Shown piece by piece: positions 1 to 7,843 of a stretch of 58,623 bases of DNA. Source of the stretch: a bacterium OL-1 (lineage in GTDB: Bacteria; Actinomycetota; Coriobacteriia; Coriobacteriales; Atopobiaceae); assembly GCA_000752675.2 (NCBI GenBank), contig LM994626.1, positions 536,170 through 594,792 on the forward strand. Reading direction: 5' to 3'. A program made the translations under genes and the position numbers. Position 1 is the stretch's first letter; each line of letters opens with the position of its first letter. The notes below the pieces were generated by a model. That model was not told the DNA's origin, searched no databases, and saw nothing but the letters and a program-made list of their open reading frames with translations.

Positions 1-37
1 TCAGAAGAGTGAAGCACTCACCTTTCTTTAAGGAGAG

Positions 38-46
38 TGCTATATT
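38..46 (+). promoter_or_regulatory. Candidate extended -10 promoter element for kup
   Basis: TGC followed by TATATT resembles an extended -10 element, about 60 bases ahead of the chosen kup start. No good -35 hexamer is visible. The window begins only 37 bases upstream, so a longer leader (for example a potassium or c-di-AMP responsive one) cannot be judged. Confidence 0.35.
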
Positions 47-108
47 CAACGATTTGTATTTGGAATAACCAGGGATTCGCAGGTAGAACCCACGGAAATT
101 GGAGCGTC

Positions 109-2433
109 ATGGTTACATCCAAACCACCGGCCGCAACTAAGCGAGCCAGGAAGCCCATCAAGAAGGGCGGCATTCCCCTCTCAGCAGGTATGGTGCTTGT
201 AACTCTGGGCGTCGTCTACGGCGACATCGGTACCAGCCCCATGTACACCCTCAAGGCCATCATGTCCGGCAACGGCGGATTGGCCACCATGAGCGAGGAC
301 GTGGTTCTTGGCGCACTGTCTCTGCTCATCTGGACCATCACGCTCATCACCACGGTCAAGTACGTGCTGGTTGCCATGAAGGCCGACAACCACAACGAGG
401 GCGGCATCTTCGCGCTGTACAGCCTCGTCAGGCGCTGCGGCAAGTGGCTCATCATCCCCGCCATGGTCGGAGGCGCGGCACTTCTCGCCGACGGCATCCT
501 CACCCCCGCCGTCACCGTTACCACCGCCATCGAGGGCCTGCGCACCATCGACTTCTTCTACGGCATCATCGGAGACAACCAGGCCATCGTCGTTGGCATC
601 ACCCTCGTTATTCTCTGCATCCTCTTTGCCATGCAGAAGGCGGGCACCTCGACAATCGGCAAGGCGTTTGGCCCGGTCATGACCGTGTGGTTCCTCTTCC
701 TGGGCATCACCGGCCTTCTCAACGTGGGGCTCGACCTCAACGTCTTCCGCGCGCTCAACCCGCTGCGCGGCATCATGTTCCTCTTTGATAGAAACCTCAA
801 CGCCGCCGGCCTCATGGTGCTGGGCAACGTCTTCCTCTGCACCACCGGCGCCGAGGCCCTCTACTCCGACATGGGCCACGTGGGCAAGGCAAACATCTAC
901 TTCTCCTGGCCGTTCGTGAAGCTCTGCCTTATCCTCAACTACCTGGGCCAGGGCGCCTGGATCATCGCCAACCACGGCAGCGGCGAGCTTGCGGCCATCA
1001 CGGACCTCAACCCCTTCTTCCAGATGCTGCCCGAGGAGTCCCGCGTCTTTGCCGTGATTCTCTCCACCTTTGCGGCCATCATCGCGTCGCAGGCGCTCAT
1101 CACGGGCTCCTACTCCATTGTTTCCGAGGCCATTCGCCTCGACCTCATGCCCCACATGAAGACCAACTACCCCTCCGAGACGCGCGGCCAGATCTACATC
1201 TCGCTGGTAAACAACATCATGTGGATTGGCTGCATGGGCGTGGTGCTGCTCTTCCAGAGCTCCGAGCACATGGAGGCCGCCTACGGCCTGGCCATCACCT
1301 GCACCATGCTCATGACCACGCTCCTGCTGTTCACGTACCTCTCGCGCATTCGCCGCAAGCCCGCGGCGGCCGTGGTGTTCCTCGTCTTCTTTGGCGCCAT
1401 CGAGCTCATGTTCTTCTTCTCGAGCCTCACCAAGTTCTTCCACGGCGGCTACGTCACCGTGCTTCTCGCCACCGTGCTCTTCCTCGTGATGTACATCTGG
1501 CGCCGCGGAACGGCCATCGAGCGCACGCAGTCCGTCTACCTGCCGGTTCGCGAGTACCTCGACCAGCTCTTTGACCTCTCGCACGACGAGTCCTACCCGC
1601 TGCTTGCCGACAACCTGGTGTTCCTCACCAACGACTCGTCGCTCGACAAGCTCGACCGCGACATCCTCTACTCAATCCTGGACAAGCGTCCCAAGCGCGC
1701 GAGGGCGTACTACTTCCTCAACGTCCAGGTGACCGACGAGCCCTACACCCACGAGTACATGGTCAACACCTTTGACACCGACTTCGTGTTCAAGGTCCAG
1801 CTGCGCCTGGGCTTCCGCGTGAACCAGCGCGTGAACACCTACCTCTACCAGATTGTCGAGGACCTGGTGGAGCACAACCAGCTGGCCCCGCAGAACCACA
1901 GGTACTCGATCTACCGCAAGCACAGCATCGTGGGCGACTTCCGCTTCTGCCTGATTCGCAAGGTCCTCTCGCCCGAGACGGACATCTCCGGGGCGGACTC
2001 GCGCACCATCGAGGCCAAGTACTTCATCCGCCGCCTGTGCGGCACGCCCATGCGCTGGTACGGCCTGGAGAACTCCTCGGTGATCTTTGAGTACGTGCCA
2101 CTGTTCGCCAAGGCCAAGCGCCAGCACAAGCTCACGCGCATCCCCATCGACGCCAATGCGGTGCTGGCAGCGGCACCCAAGAAGGTCGTCGCAAAGCCCG
2201 CCGAGAACAGCGAGGACTCCGACGACGAGGACATCTTCTCTGCCTCGATGCACAACGAGCGCGAGGAGAATGCCAGCGACGCCGAGAAGACCCTGGTAGG
2301 CGGCGATACCGCAAGCTTTAAGCCACTGCGCATCGACGAGGACGACGAGGACTCCGAGGAGGAAGAGCTCGAGTACGCCGTCAAGGCCGCCGAGGCAAAG
2401 ATTGGCGAGCAGGGCCAGGACGACGATAGGTAG
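109..2433 (+). CDS. kup: Kup/HAK-type low-affinity potassium uptake transporter
   Basis: Potassium:proton symporter of the KUP/HAK/KT family in the cytoplasmic membrane. The family signature GDIGTSPMYT sits at residues 38-47, followed by about twelve hydrophobic segments to roughly residue 455 and a cytoplasmic C-terminal domain. The open frame extends upstream to base 37, but the ATG at 109 has GGAG five bases ahead and gives a normal short basic N-terminus. At 774 residues it is longer than usual bacterial Kup proteins (about 620-680). The excess is a C-terminal tail rich in Asp and Glu (about the last 90 residues) of low complexity. It appears monocistronic, followed by a perfect terminator-like hairpin. 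Family assignment is firm; the role of the tail is unknown. Confidence 0.93.
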   Translation: MVTSKPPAATKRARKPIKKGGIPLSAGMVLVTLGVVYGDIGTSPMYTLKAIMSGNGGLATMSEDVVLGALSLLIWTITLITTVKYVLVAMKADNHNEGGIFALYSLVRRCGKWLIIPAMVGGAALLADGILTPAVTVTTAIEGLRTIDFFYGIIGDNQAIVVGITLVILCILFAMQKAGTSTIGKAFGPVMTVWFLFLGITGLLNVGLDLNVFRALNPLRGIMFLFDRNLNAAGLMVLGNVFLCTTGAEALYSDMGHVGKANIYFSWPFVKLCLILNYLGQGAWIIANHGSGELAAITDLNPFFQMLPEESRVFAVILSTFAAIIASQALITGSYSIVSEAIRLDLMPHMKTNYPSETRGQIYISLVNNIMWIGCMGVVLLFQSSEHMEAAYGLAITCTMLMTTLLLFTYLSRIRRKPAAAVVFLVFFGAIELMFFFSSLTKFFHGGYVTVLLATVLFLVMYIWRRGTAIERTQSVYLPVREYLDQLFDLSHDESYPLLADNLVFLTNDSSLDKLDRDILYSILDKRPKRARAYYFLNVQVTDEPYTHEYMVNTFDTDFVFKVQLRLGFRVNQRVNTYLYQIVEDLVEHNQLAPQNHRYSIYRKHSIVGDFRFCLIRKVLSPETDISGADSRTIEAKYFIRRLCGTPMRWYGLENSSVIFEYVPLFAKAKRQHKLTRIPIDANAVLAAAPKKVVAKPAENSEDSDDEDIFSASMHNEREENASDAEKTLVGGDTASFKPLRIDEDDEDSEEEELEYAVKAAEAKIGEQGQDDDR

Positions 2434-2465
2434 TCCGCAGTCTTGTTGCCACATGCGAGAAAAAC

Positions 2466-2498
2466 GCGGCTCCGGCGTCAATGCGACGCCGGAGCCGC
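2466..2498 (+). terminator. Terminator-like hairpin after kup; single copy of the CTCCGGCG repeat
   Basis: A perfect 13-base-pair stem (GCGGCTCCGGCGT and its complement) with a 7-base loop lies 33 bases after the kup stop. It is followed by a weak T-containing run (AACTTTG). The inner 25 bases match the unit of the hairpin arrays at 36001-36144 and 43068-43275, so this may be one dispersed repeat reused as a terminator. Confidence 0.65.
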
Positions 2499-2603
2499 AA
2501 CTTTGTACGCCCCTACGGCACCCACGCGGGACCCGCTCCAGCCCTTGCCCATCCGCGCCGCTTTTCCTCGACGGTTTTCTCCAACACCTGGGTAGATAAT
2601 CTG

Positions 2604-3386
2604 ATGTCGCTACCACCAGACACCAAGCGCACGGAGGCGAGCGTGGAACTCGTTCGGACAAACCTCAGCGGAACCGCAAAGCAGCAGCTCACCACCTATG
2701 TCATGTCCCTCTACCGCAAGGGTCAGACAAAGCTCCCGCCCGAGAACGACCTCGCCAAGCTCTTTGGCGTAAGCAGAATCACCATCCGTCGTGCGCTTGG
2801 AGAGCTCGAGCGAGAGGGTCTCGTCCTCAGGGAGCAGGGGCGCGGCACCTTCATCAACCCCGCCTCCGCCAGTATCATAATCAACCTTGTCCCCGGTGAG
2901 GAGTTCACCAAGCTCATCGCCAAAAGTGGGCACCAAGCAACCATCACGGTCGTAGACATCTCCACCAGGCCCGCCGCGCTGGACGAGGCGGAGCGCCTTG
3001 GCGTTGCGCCGGGTACCGAGCTCTGCTCAGTCGAGAAGCTCTACTTTGCGGATGGCACGCCAGCAATCATCAGCGTAGACAGGTTCCCCACGTCCCTTGT
3101 CGAGAACCTCCCCACCGCAGAGTACCTCTCAGCCCACCCCATCTTCGACTATCTTCGGGACGAGGCGGGCGTCGCCATTGTGCGAGACAAGATTGAGATC
3201 GAGTCCATCACGCACCTCAGGGCCTGCCAGCTTGCCAAGGCAGGGGCGCAGCTGCGCTGCGAGACGGCACTCACGTTCAACGGCATCAACTACAACCGCG
3301 AAAACGTTCCCGTGATGGTAAACACAGAGATCTATGACACGAACATCGTGAAGTTCGAGCTGCTCCGCGTGAAGGACGTGTGCTAG
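2604..3386 (+). CDS. GntR-family (HutC/UTRA type) transcriptional regulator
   Basis: Ligand-responsive DNA-binding repressor or activator. The N-terminal winged helix-turn-helix spans about residues 28-85, with the typical stretch LPPENDLAKLFGVSRITIRR at residues 44-63. A UTRA-type effector domain follows from about residue 95 to the end (260 aa). The frame is open further upstream through the kup terminator, so ATG 2604 was chosen; its ribosome site is weak. No sugar or amino-acid operon lies beside it (the next gene is convergent), so its ligand and targets cannot be guessed. HutC/PhnF-type members usually bind phosphosugars or similar small molecules. Confidence 0.85.
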   Translation: MSLPPDTKRTEASVELVRTNLSGTAKQQLTTYVMSLYRKGQTKLPPENDLAKLFGVSRITIRRALGELEREGLVLREQGRGTFINPASASIIINLVPGEEFTKLIAKSGHQATITVVDISTRPAALDEAERLGVAPGTELCSVEKLYFADGTPAIISVDRFPTSLVENLPTAEYLSAHPIFDYLRDEAGVAIVRDKIEIESITHLRACQLAKAGAQLRCETALTFNGINYNRENVPVMVNTEIYDTNIVKFELLRVKDVC

Positions 3387-3449
3387 GGGGCGCGCGGAAC
3401 GGTCGCGAGCCTGGGTACAAGATGGCGGCATGGGCAGGAATGACATCCC

Positions 3450-4328
3450 TTACCCGAGAAGCGCCTCCAGGTACGTCGCGAAGCCGCTCTCGGCGTTGGT
3501 CGCCGTCACGTGGTCTGCCTCGGCAAGCAGCGCCTCGCACGCGTTGCCCACGGCCACGCCGTCCCCCGCCGCGCGAACCATCTCCAGGTCGTTGGGCGAG
3601 TCCCCAAACGCCACGCTCTGCTCGCGCGCAATGCCCAGCCTGTCGCAGAGCCACGCCAGCGCGGAGCCCTTCGACGCCCGCGCATCCACCACCTCGATGG
3701 CGCTGCCGTAGGAGCCCGTGTGCCGCAGCGTGGAGTCCTGCTCCACAGCTGCACGCGCAGCATCGGCAACCTCGCGCGAGCCCTCGACAACGCCCCAGCA
3801 CATGCCCAGGCGCTCGACTGTGCGGGCATCGCGAATTACCTGCTCAAGCGGCTTGTCCACCAGCGTGCGGGACGCCTGCATGTACGCGGTCTGGGCCGCA
3901 GGCAGCCCCAGCTGCCCAATAAGCTCCCAGCTCGCCCTGTTGGTAAGCACGCGGCCGTCGGCAAACACCTCGAAGGTCATGCGGTCGAGAAGCCCGCCCA
4001 CGCGCGAGAGCAGTGCCAGCGCGCGCCGTGCGCCCAGGCTCTGGTCGAGAAGAACCTTCTCGGACGTGGCGTCAATCACCACGGAGCCATCCGAGGGCAC
4101 GCCGAAGTGCGTCGCCGGGTGGCGGCACACCTCGGGAGGAATCGCGTGCCATGCGCGCCCCGTGCAGGGCACAAACTCGATGCCCTCCTCGGCCAGGCGG
4201 TCGAGCATAGCCATGTTGCGCGGCAGCAGCGACTTGTCAGGCGCAAGAAAGGTGTCGTCCATGTCCGAGAAGACGATGCGCGGACGCACGGGGGCGCCCT
4301 GCGCATCAGTGTGAGAGCTACTGCCCAT
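3450..4328 (-). CDS. Cof-type HAD-superfamily hydrolase (phosphatase)
   Basis: Probable cytoplasmic phosphatase of the HAD superfamily, Cof/IIB type, acting on a small phosphorylated metabolite. Motif I is DMDDT (residues 22-26, nucleophile D22, acid D24). Motif IV is GDSPNDLEM near residue 245, where its acidic residues bind Mg2+. The middle forms the IIB cap region. Length 292 aa is typical. The ATG lies inside the end of the citrate synthase gene (11-base overlap), so the two are translationally coupled on the minus strand. Substrate unknown. Confidence 0.85.
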   Translation of the reverse strand: MGSSSHTDAQGAPVRPRIVFSDMDDTFLAPDKSLLPRNMAMLDRLAEEGIEFVPCTGRAWHAIPPEVCRHPATHFGVPSDGSVVIDATSEKVLLDQSLGARRALALLSRVGGLLDRMTFEVFADGRVLTNRASWELIGQLGLPAAQTAYMQASRTLVDKPLEQVIRDARTVERLGMCWGVVEGSREVADAARAAVEQDSTLRHTGSYGSAIEVVDARASKGSALAWLCDRLGIAREQSVAFGDSPNDLEMVRAAGDGVAVGNACEALLAEADHVTATNAESGFATYLEALLG

Positions 4329-5847
4329 CTGTCACACCAGCGTCCTTCTCGTCCGCGGCGCCCTTCTCGCCTGCGGCGGCAGCGTCGCGTTCCGCCAGCG
4401 GCACGTACTCGCGCATGTCGAAGACCGAGCGGTATGCCGGCCTAATGATGCGGCCCGCGCCGTAGAGCTCCTCCATGCGGTGCGCCGCCCAGCCGGCGAC
4501 GCGCGCCATGGCAAAGATAGGCGTGTAGAGGTCCTTGGGCACGCCGAGCATGGAGTAGACAAAGCCCGTGTACATGTCGATGTTAGCGCAGATGGGCTTC
4601 TTGGTGCCCTTGACGTTGCGCATGACCTCGGGCCCCAGGCGCTCGATGCTCTCGATGAGGTTGAGCTTGTTCTCTGCGCCCTTCTGGTGAGCCAGCTTGC
4701 GAGCGTAGTGCTTGACCAGCTGCGCGCGGGGGTCAGAGAGCGTGTAGACAGCGTGGCCAAGGCCGTAGATGAGGCCGGTCTTGTCAAAGGCCTCGCCGCG
4801 GACGATCTTCTCGAGATAGCCCGCCACCTCATCATCGTTGGTCCAGTCGGCCACGTGGGAGCCAATGTCGTCGATCATCTGGCCAACCTTGAAGTTGGCA
4901 CCGCCGTGCTTGGGCCCCTTGAGCGAGCCCAGTGCCGCCGCGTAGGCGGAGTAGGCGTCGGTCCCCGAGGACGAGAGCACGCGCGTGGTGAAGGTGGAGT
5001 TGTTGCCGCCGCCATGCTCCACGTGGAGCATGAGCATAACGTCGAGCATTATGGCCTCGTCGTGCGTGAAGCCCTCGTCGCCGCGGAGTACGTCGAGCAC
5101 CGTCTCGGCCATCGAGAAGCTCTCGCGCGCTGGCGGCACCACCAGACGGTCCTCGTTCATCGCCGCCACGCTTGCGGCGTGCGCCACGGCAGCCGTGCGC
5201 GGCCAACGGCCAAGCAGCGAAAGGGCAACGTCGATCTCGTGCTCGGGCGAGGTGTCGTCCGGCGTGGGATCGAAGGCGTAGAGCAGGAGCGTGGCGCGCT
5301 GCAGCACGTTCATGATCGAGTGGCTGTACGTGGTGCGGGGGAAGATCGAGAGGTAGCCGTCAGGCAGCTGCCTGCGCGAGTCGATGCGGGCGCGGAAGTC
5401 GTCCAGCTCGGCAGTGGTGGGCAGGTGCCCGGTGATCACGAGGTAGGCCACCTCCTCGTAGCCAAAGCGGTCCTCGCGCTGCGGTCCTGCCACCAGGTCC
5501 TCAATGTGGTAGCCACGAAGGATGAGGTCACCCTTGTCGGGCACGACCACGCCGTTCTCCTTGGTGTAGCCGTGGACGTTCGAGATGGTAGTGAGACCCA
5601 CGAGCACGCCGGAGCCATCGGCGTTGCGCAGGCCGCGCTTCACGTCGTAGCGGCTGTAGAGGTCGCCGTCCAGGACGTCGGCGTCCTTGTAGCCGTCATA
5701 GAGGCCATCGGAGACGGCGGGACGGCCCAGGGCCTTGGACGGCATGGGGTAGGCGTCCGCCACGTGCGTCATGGCGGAGGTGTCGAGCGTCGAGAGGATG
5801 GGCCCAAAGACCTCGTTCCTGCTGCGGTTTGACTTGAAGAGGGGCAT
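4318..5847 (-). CDS. gltA: Citrate synthase
   Basis: Condenses acetyl-CoA with oxaloacetate to give citrate. The catalytic triad is visible as H278 (in VEHGGGN), H365 (in GLGHAVYTL) and D424 (in ANIDMYTG), with the oxaloacetate-contacting GPKHGGAN at 311-318. Length 509 aa exceeds the common 370-430: there is an N-terminal extension of roughly 60 residues and an Ala/Glu-rich tail after residue 485. Start ATG 5847 has GAAAGGTG upstream. No other TCA-cycle enzyme is in the window, fitting a fermentative organism that uses the step for glutamate synthesis (inference). It leads a two-gene unit with the HAD hydrolase. Confidence 0.93.
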   Translation of the reverse strand: MPLFKSNRSRNEVFGPILSTLDTSAMTHVADAYPMPSKALGRPAVSDGLYDGYKDADVLDGDLYSRYDVKRGLRNADGSGVLVGLTTISNVHGYTKENGVVVPDKGDLILRGYHIEDLVAGPQREDRFGYEEVAYLVITGHLPTTAELDDFRARIDSRRQLPDGYLSIFPRTTYSHSIMNVLQRATLLLYAFDPTPDDTSPEHEIDVALSLLGRWPRTAAVAHAASVAAMNEDRLVVPPARESFSMAETVLDVLRGDEGFTHDEAIMLDVMLMLHVEHGGGNNSTFTTRVLSSSGTDAYSAYAAALGSLKGPKHGGANFKVGQMIDDIGSHVADWTNDDEVAGYLEKIVRGEAFDKTGLIYGLGHAVYTLSDPRAQLVKHYARKLAHQKGAENKLNLIESIERLGPEVMRNVKGTKKPICANIDMYTGFVYSMLGVPKDLYTPIFAMARVAGWAAHRMEELYGAGRIIRPAYRSVFDMREYVPLAERDAAAAGEKGAADEKDAGVTDGQ

Positions 5848-5920
5848 GGCCTAACACCTTTCTCGCCGTCCCGCAACGCAAGACGGACGCGCCGAAGACC
5901 GTTGTGTGCGCTGAGAAGAG

Positions 5921-6217
5921 CTACAAGCGATACATGTAGCGGAAGACTTCCTCACGCTGGATGCGAATCTGGACGCCCAAGCGCTCCGAGAGCGCGTCGA
6001 GGGCACCCTTGAGCTCGGAGAAGTCCGTCTTGACCTGTGCCAGGTCCACGAGCATGGTCATCGTGAACGTGCCCTGGAGGATGGTCTGCGAGATGTCGAG
6101 GATGTTGGCGGAACGCTCAGAGAGCTCCGTGGACACTGCTGCAACGATGCCCGGGCGGTCATGTCCCAGGACGGTGATGATCGCGCGGTTCTGGTCTGTC
6201 TCGTCTGCGGTGGGCAC
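5921..6217 (-). CDS. ACT-domain protein, UPF0237 type
   Basis: Small (98 aa) ligand-binding regulatory protein consisting of one ACT domain. GHDRPGIVAAVSTELSE, then ANILDISQTILQGTFTM, match the UPF0237 family. The frame is open to 6286, but a perfect AAGGAGG four bases before GTG 6217 decides the start. In many Gram-positives this gene precedes a UPF0210 (PFL-like) gene; here citrate synthase follows instead, 73 bases downstream. Function unknown; amino-acid sensing is the usual guess for the fold. Confidence 0.85.
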   Translation of the reverse strand: MPTADETDQNRAIITVLGHDRPGIVAAVSTELSERSANILDISQTILQGTFTMTMLVDLAQVKTDFSELKGALDALSERLGVQIRIQREEVFRYMYRL

Positions 6218-6359
6218 GAATCCTCCTTGGTCGAGGCCATATGGTTGAGTGAGTCCAATTCTACCCAAGGCAAGCGCTTTGCCCACGCTTTAGTGAGAAT
6301 GGCAACGCAGCGGAAAGAATGTGGTGGGCGCATGCTGTGAGCATAACGCCTTCGATAAG

Positions 6360-6388
6360 AAAGCCGACCGCGCGTGGCGGCCGGCTTT
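6360..6388 (-). terminator. Rho-independent terminator after carD
   Basis: Twelve-base arms AAAGCCGACCGC / GCGGCCGGCTTT with a 5-base loop. The single imperfection becomes a G-U pair only in the minus-strand transcript, so the hairpin is best formed by RNA from carD. It lies 31 bases after the carD stop. Confidence 0.7.
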
Positions 6389-6418
6389 GCGTGCGAGATA
6401 TGTGTGCAAGCGAGTGGT

Positions 6419-6919
6419 CTAGTTCTCCTCGGCAGCAGCATCAAGCGCGCCCTCGAAGAGCGCCTGGACGTCCTCGGGCGTGGTGTCGAGCGCGACGGAG
6501 AGCTCTTGGAGCGAGCGGGCTGTTGCCAGCTTGAGGATACGGTCAAAGGCCACGGGCGGCTTCTTGTTGCGGGACTTGACCTCGTCGATGCGCTCGCGGA
6601 AGGTCTTTACGATGCGAACGGAATCCTGGCAGCTGCCGCGGCGAATCTCGACCTTGAAGTGCTGCTCCTCCAGGGTTCCGCTGTGCTCGGAATAGGATTC
6701 GACCTCCATGGTGGGGTACTCGTCGATGATGGCGCGCGCCTCGTCTGCCGAGAGGACCGGGCGCAGGCGAGACTCGCTGGAGACGGGGTAACTGATGCGC
6801 ATGGGGTGGCGCTCCCCAACAGGCATGAGCTGGTAGCAGGGGGTGGGGCCATCTGTCACTTCCTCGACACGGCACACGCCCTGACCCGGATGGACAACGT
6901 ACTCACCAATCTCATACAT
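6419..6919 (-). CDS. carD: CarD-family RNA polymerase-binding regulator
   Basis: Transcription factor of the CarD/CdnL/TRCF-RID family that binds the RNA polymerase beta subunit and stabilises open promoter complexes. The N-terminus MYEIGEYVVHPGQGVCRVEE is the typical RNA-polymerase-interaction Tudor-like domain (about residues 1-60); the rest is the helical DNA-contacting domain. 166 aa is the normal size. AAAGGAG lies 7 bases before the ATG. Monocistronic, with its own -10 element and terminator. Confidence 0.92.
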   Translation of the reverse strand: MYEIGEYVVHPGQGVCRVEEVTDGPTPCYQLMPVGERHPMRISYPVSSESRLRPVLSADEARAIIDEYPTMEVESYSEHSGTLEEQHFKVEIRRGSCQDSVRIVKTFRERIDEVKSRNKKPPVAFDRILKLATARSLQELSVALDTTPEDVQALFEGALDAAAEEN

Positions 6920-6942
6920 GCGAAAACTCCTTTCTCATGTAT

Positions 6943-6948
6943 ATTATA
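6943..6948 (-). promoter_or_regulatory. Consensus -10 hexamer upstream of carD
   Basis: TATAAT on the minus strand, about 25 bases before the carD start, in a short AT-rich island. No convincing -35 hexamer is seen at 16-18 bases, in keeping with CarD-dependent promoters often being weak at -35 (inference). The leader would be very short. Confidence 0.45.
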
Positions 6949-7070
6949 TTAGCACGATAACAGAGTTTTCTATACCGTTTAGGTATATGCCCTTGCCTAT
7001 TGCGGCAAAGCACACTATCTTTTTTGGTTTATTTCGTTGCAGCGTGGGTGCGGGGCGGATTCCATTGTCC

Positions 7071-7802
7071 CTAGTCGACCATCGTGATGGAGGCAATGAC
7101 GGGCTGATCCTCCTTGGGGAGAATCCCGTTGGAATCGCCCTTGTCGGCAGTCGCATTCACAATGGCGTCGACCACGTCCATGCCGCCCGTCACGTTGCCA
7201 AAGGCGGCGTACTGGCCGTTGAGCGAGGCCGCCGTCTTCTGGACGATGAAGAACTGCGAGCTGGCCGAGTTGTAGTCCGACGAGCGTGCCATCGAGATGG
7301 TGCCGCGCACGTGGGCAATGTCGTTCTTCACCCCGTTTGCCGAGAACTCTCCCTTGATGGTGGTCCCCGAGCCGCCGGTGCCGTCGCCGTTGGGGTCGCC
7401 GCCCTGGATCATGAAGTCACGCACCACGCGGTGGAAGGTGAGCCCGTTGTAGAAGCCCTGCTCGACCAAGCCGGCAAAGTTGGACACGGTGATGGGCGCG
7501 ACGTTGGCGTTCAAGGCAACCGAGATGGTGCCGTAGTCCGTGACCTCGATGGTCGCATGGTGGATGCCTGAAGCGTAGGGGCCCGTGGGCTGGTCGCTGG
7601 GGTCCGTGGCATCGCTGCTCGTCAAGGAGTCGGACGCCGCATCCGAGGAGGACGAGGAGGTGCTTGCGCTCCCCTCCCCGCTCGCGCTGGAGGAGGCTCC
7701 GCAGGCGGCAAGCGAGAAGGACGCCGCAGCAAGCGCCAGGATCATGAAGTCGCGCCTTGTGATGGCCGCGTATGCCGTACGTACGTTGTTCTCGTCAGTC
7801 AT
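7071..7802 (-). CDS. Lipoprotein peptidyl-prolyl cis-trans isomerase (cyclophilin type)
   Basis: Extracytoplasmic foldase. Signal peptide with a twin-arginine-like TRRDF followed by a hydrophobic run and lipobox LAAC, then a Ser-rich linker to about residue 75, then a cyclophilin domain. Typical pieces are NFAGLVEQGFYNGLTFHRVV and FMIQGGDPNGDGTGG, with ISMARS and SSQFFIV in the active-site sheet. The frame allows an ATG at 7814, but ATG 7802 has GGAG upstream whereas 7814 has none, so 7802 was chosen (243 aa). It follows the Tat lipoprotein esterase on the same strand, separated by a palindrome. Confidence 0.9.
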   Translation of the reverse strand: MTDENNVRTAYAAITRRDFMILALAAASFSLAACGASSSASGEGSASTSSSSSDAASDSLTSSDATDPSDQPTGPYASGIHHATIEVTDYGTISVALNANVAPITVSNFAGLVEQGFYNGLTFHRVVRDFMIQGGDPNGDGTGGSGTTIKGEFSANGVKNDIAHVRGTISMARSSDYNSASSQFFIVQKTAASLNGQYAAFGNVTGGMDVVDAIVNATADKGDSNGILPKEDQPVIASITMVD

Positions 7803-7812
7803 ATTCCACTCC

Positions 7813-7843
7813 ATGAGACAAAGGGACAGTCCCCTTGTCTCAT
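7813..7843. repeat. Palindromic 31-base repeat, copy 1
   Basis: ATGAGACAAAGGGACAGT continues into its near-exact inverted complement ending TTGTCTCAT. It contains the stop codon of the upstream esterase gene, and its edge lies just before the cyclophilin start. A perfect version occurs at 38065-38095. It may act as a terminator or be a mobile palindromic repeat. Confidence 0.7.

Noticed and set aside
1-108. c-di-AMP (ydaO-type) riboswitch ahead of kup
   Set aside because: Such leaders are common before kup, but only 108 bases are present and I could not find the conserved core, so no call.
181-1584. Long minus-strand frame opposite kup
   Set aside because: Shadow of the GC-rich kup codons: low-complexity His/Glu/Arg-rich product, no ribosome site. 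The same holds for the long frames opposite gltA, the Ca-ATPase, pheT and pyk.
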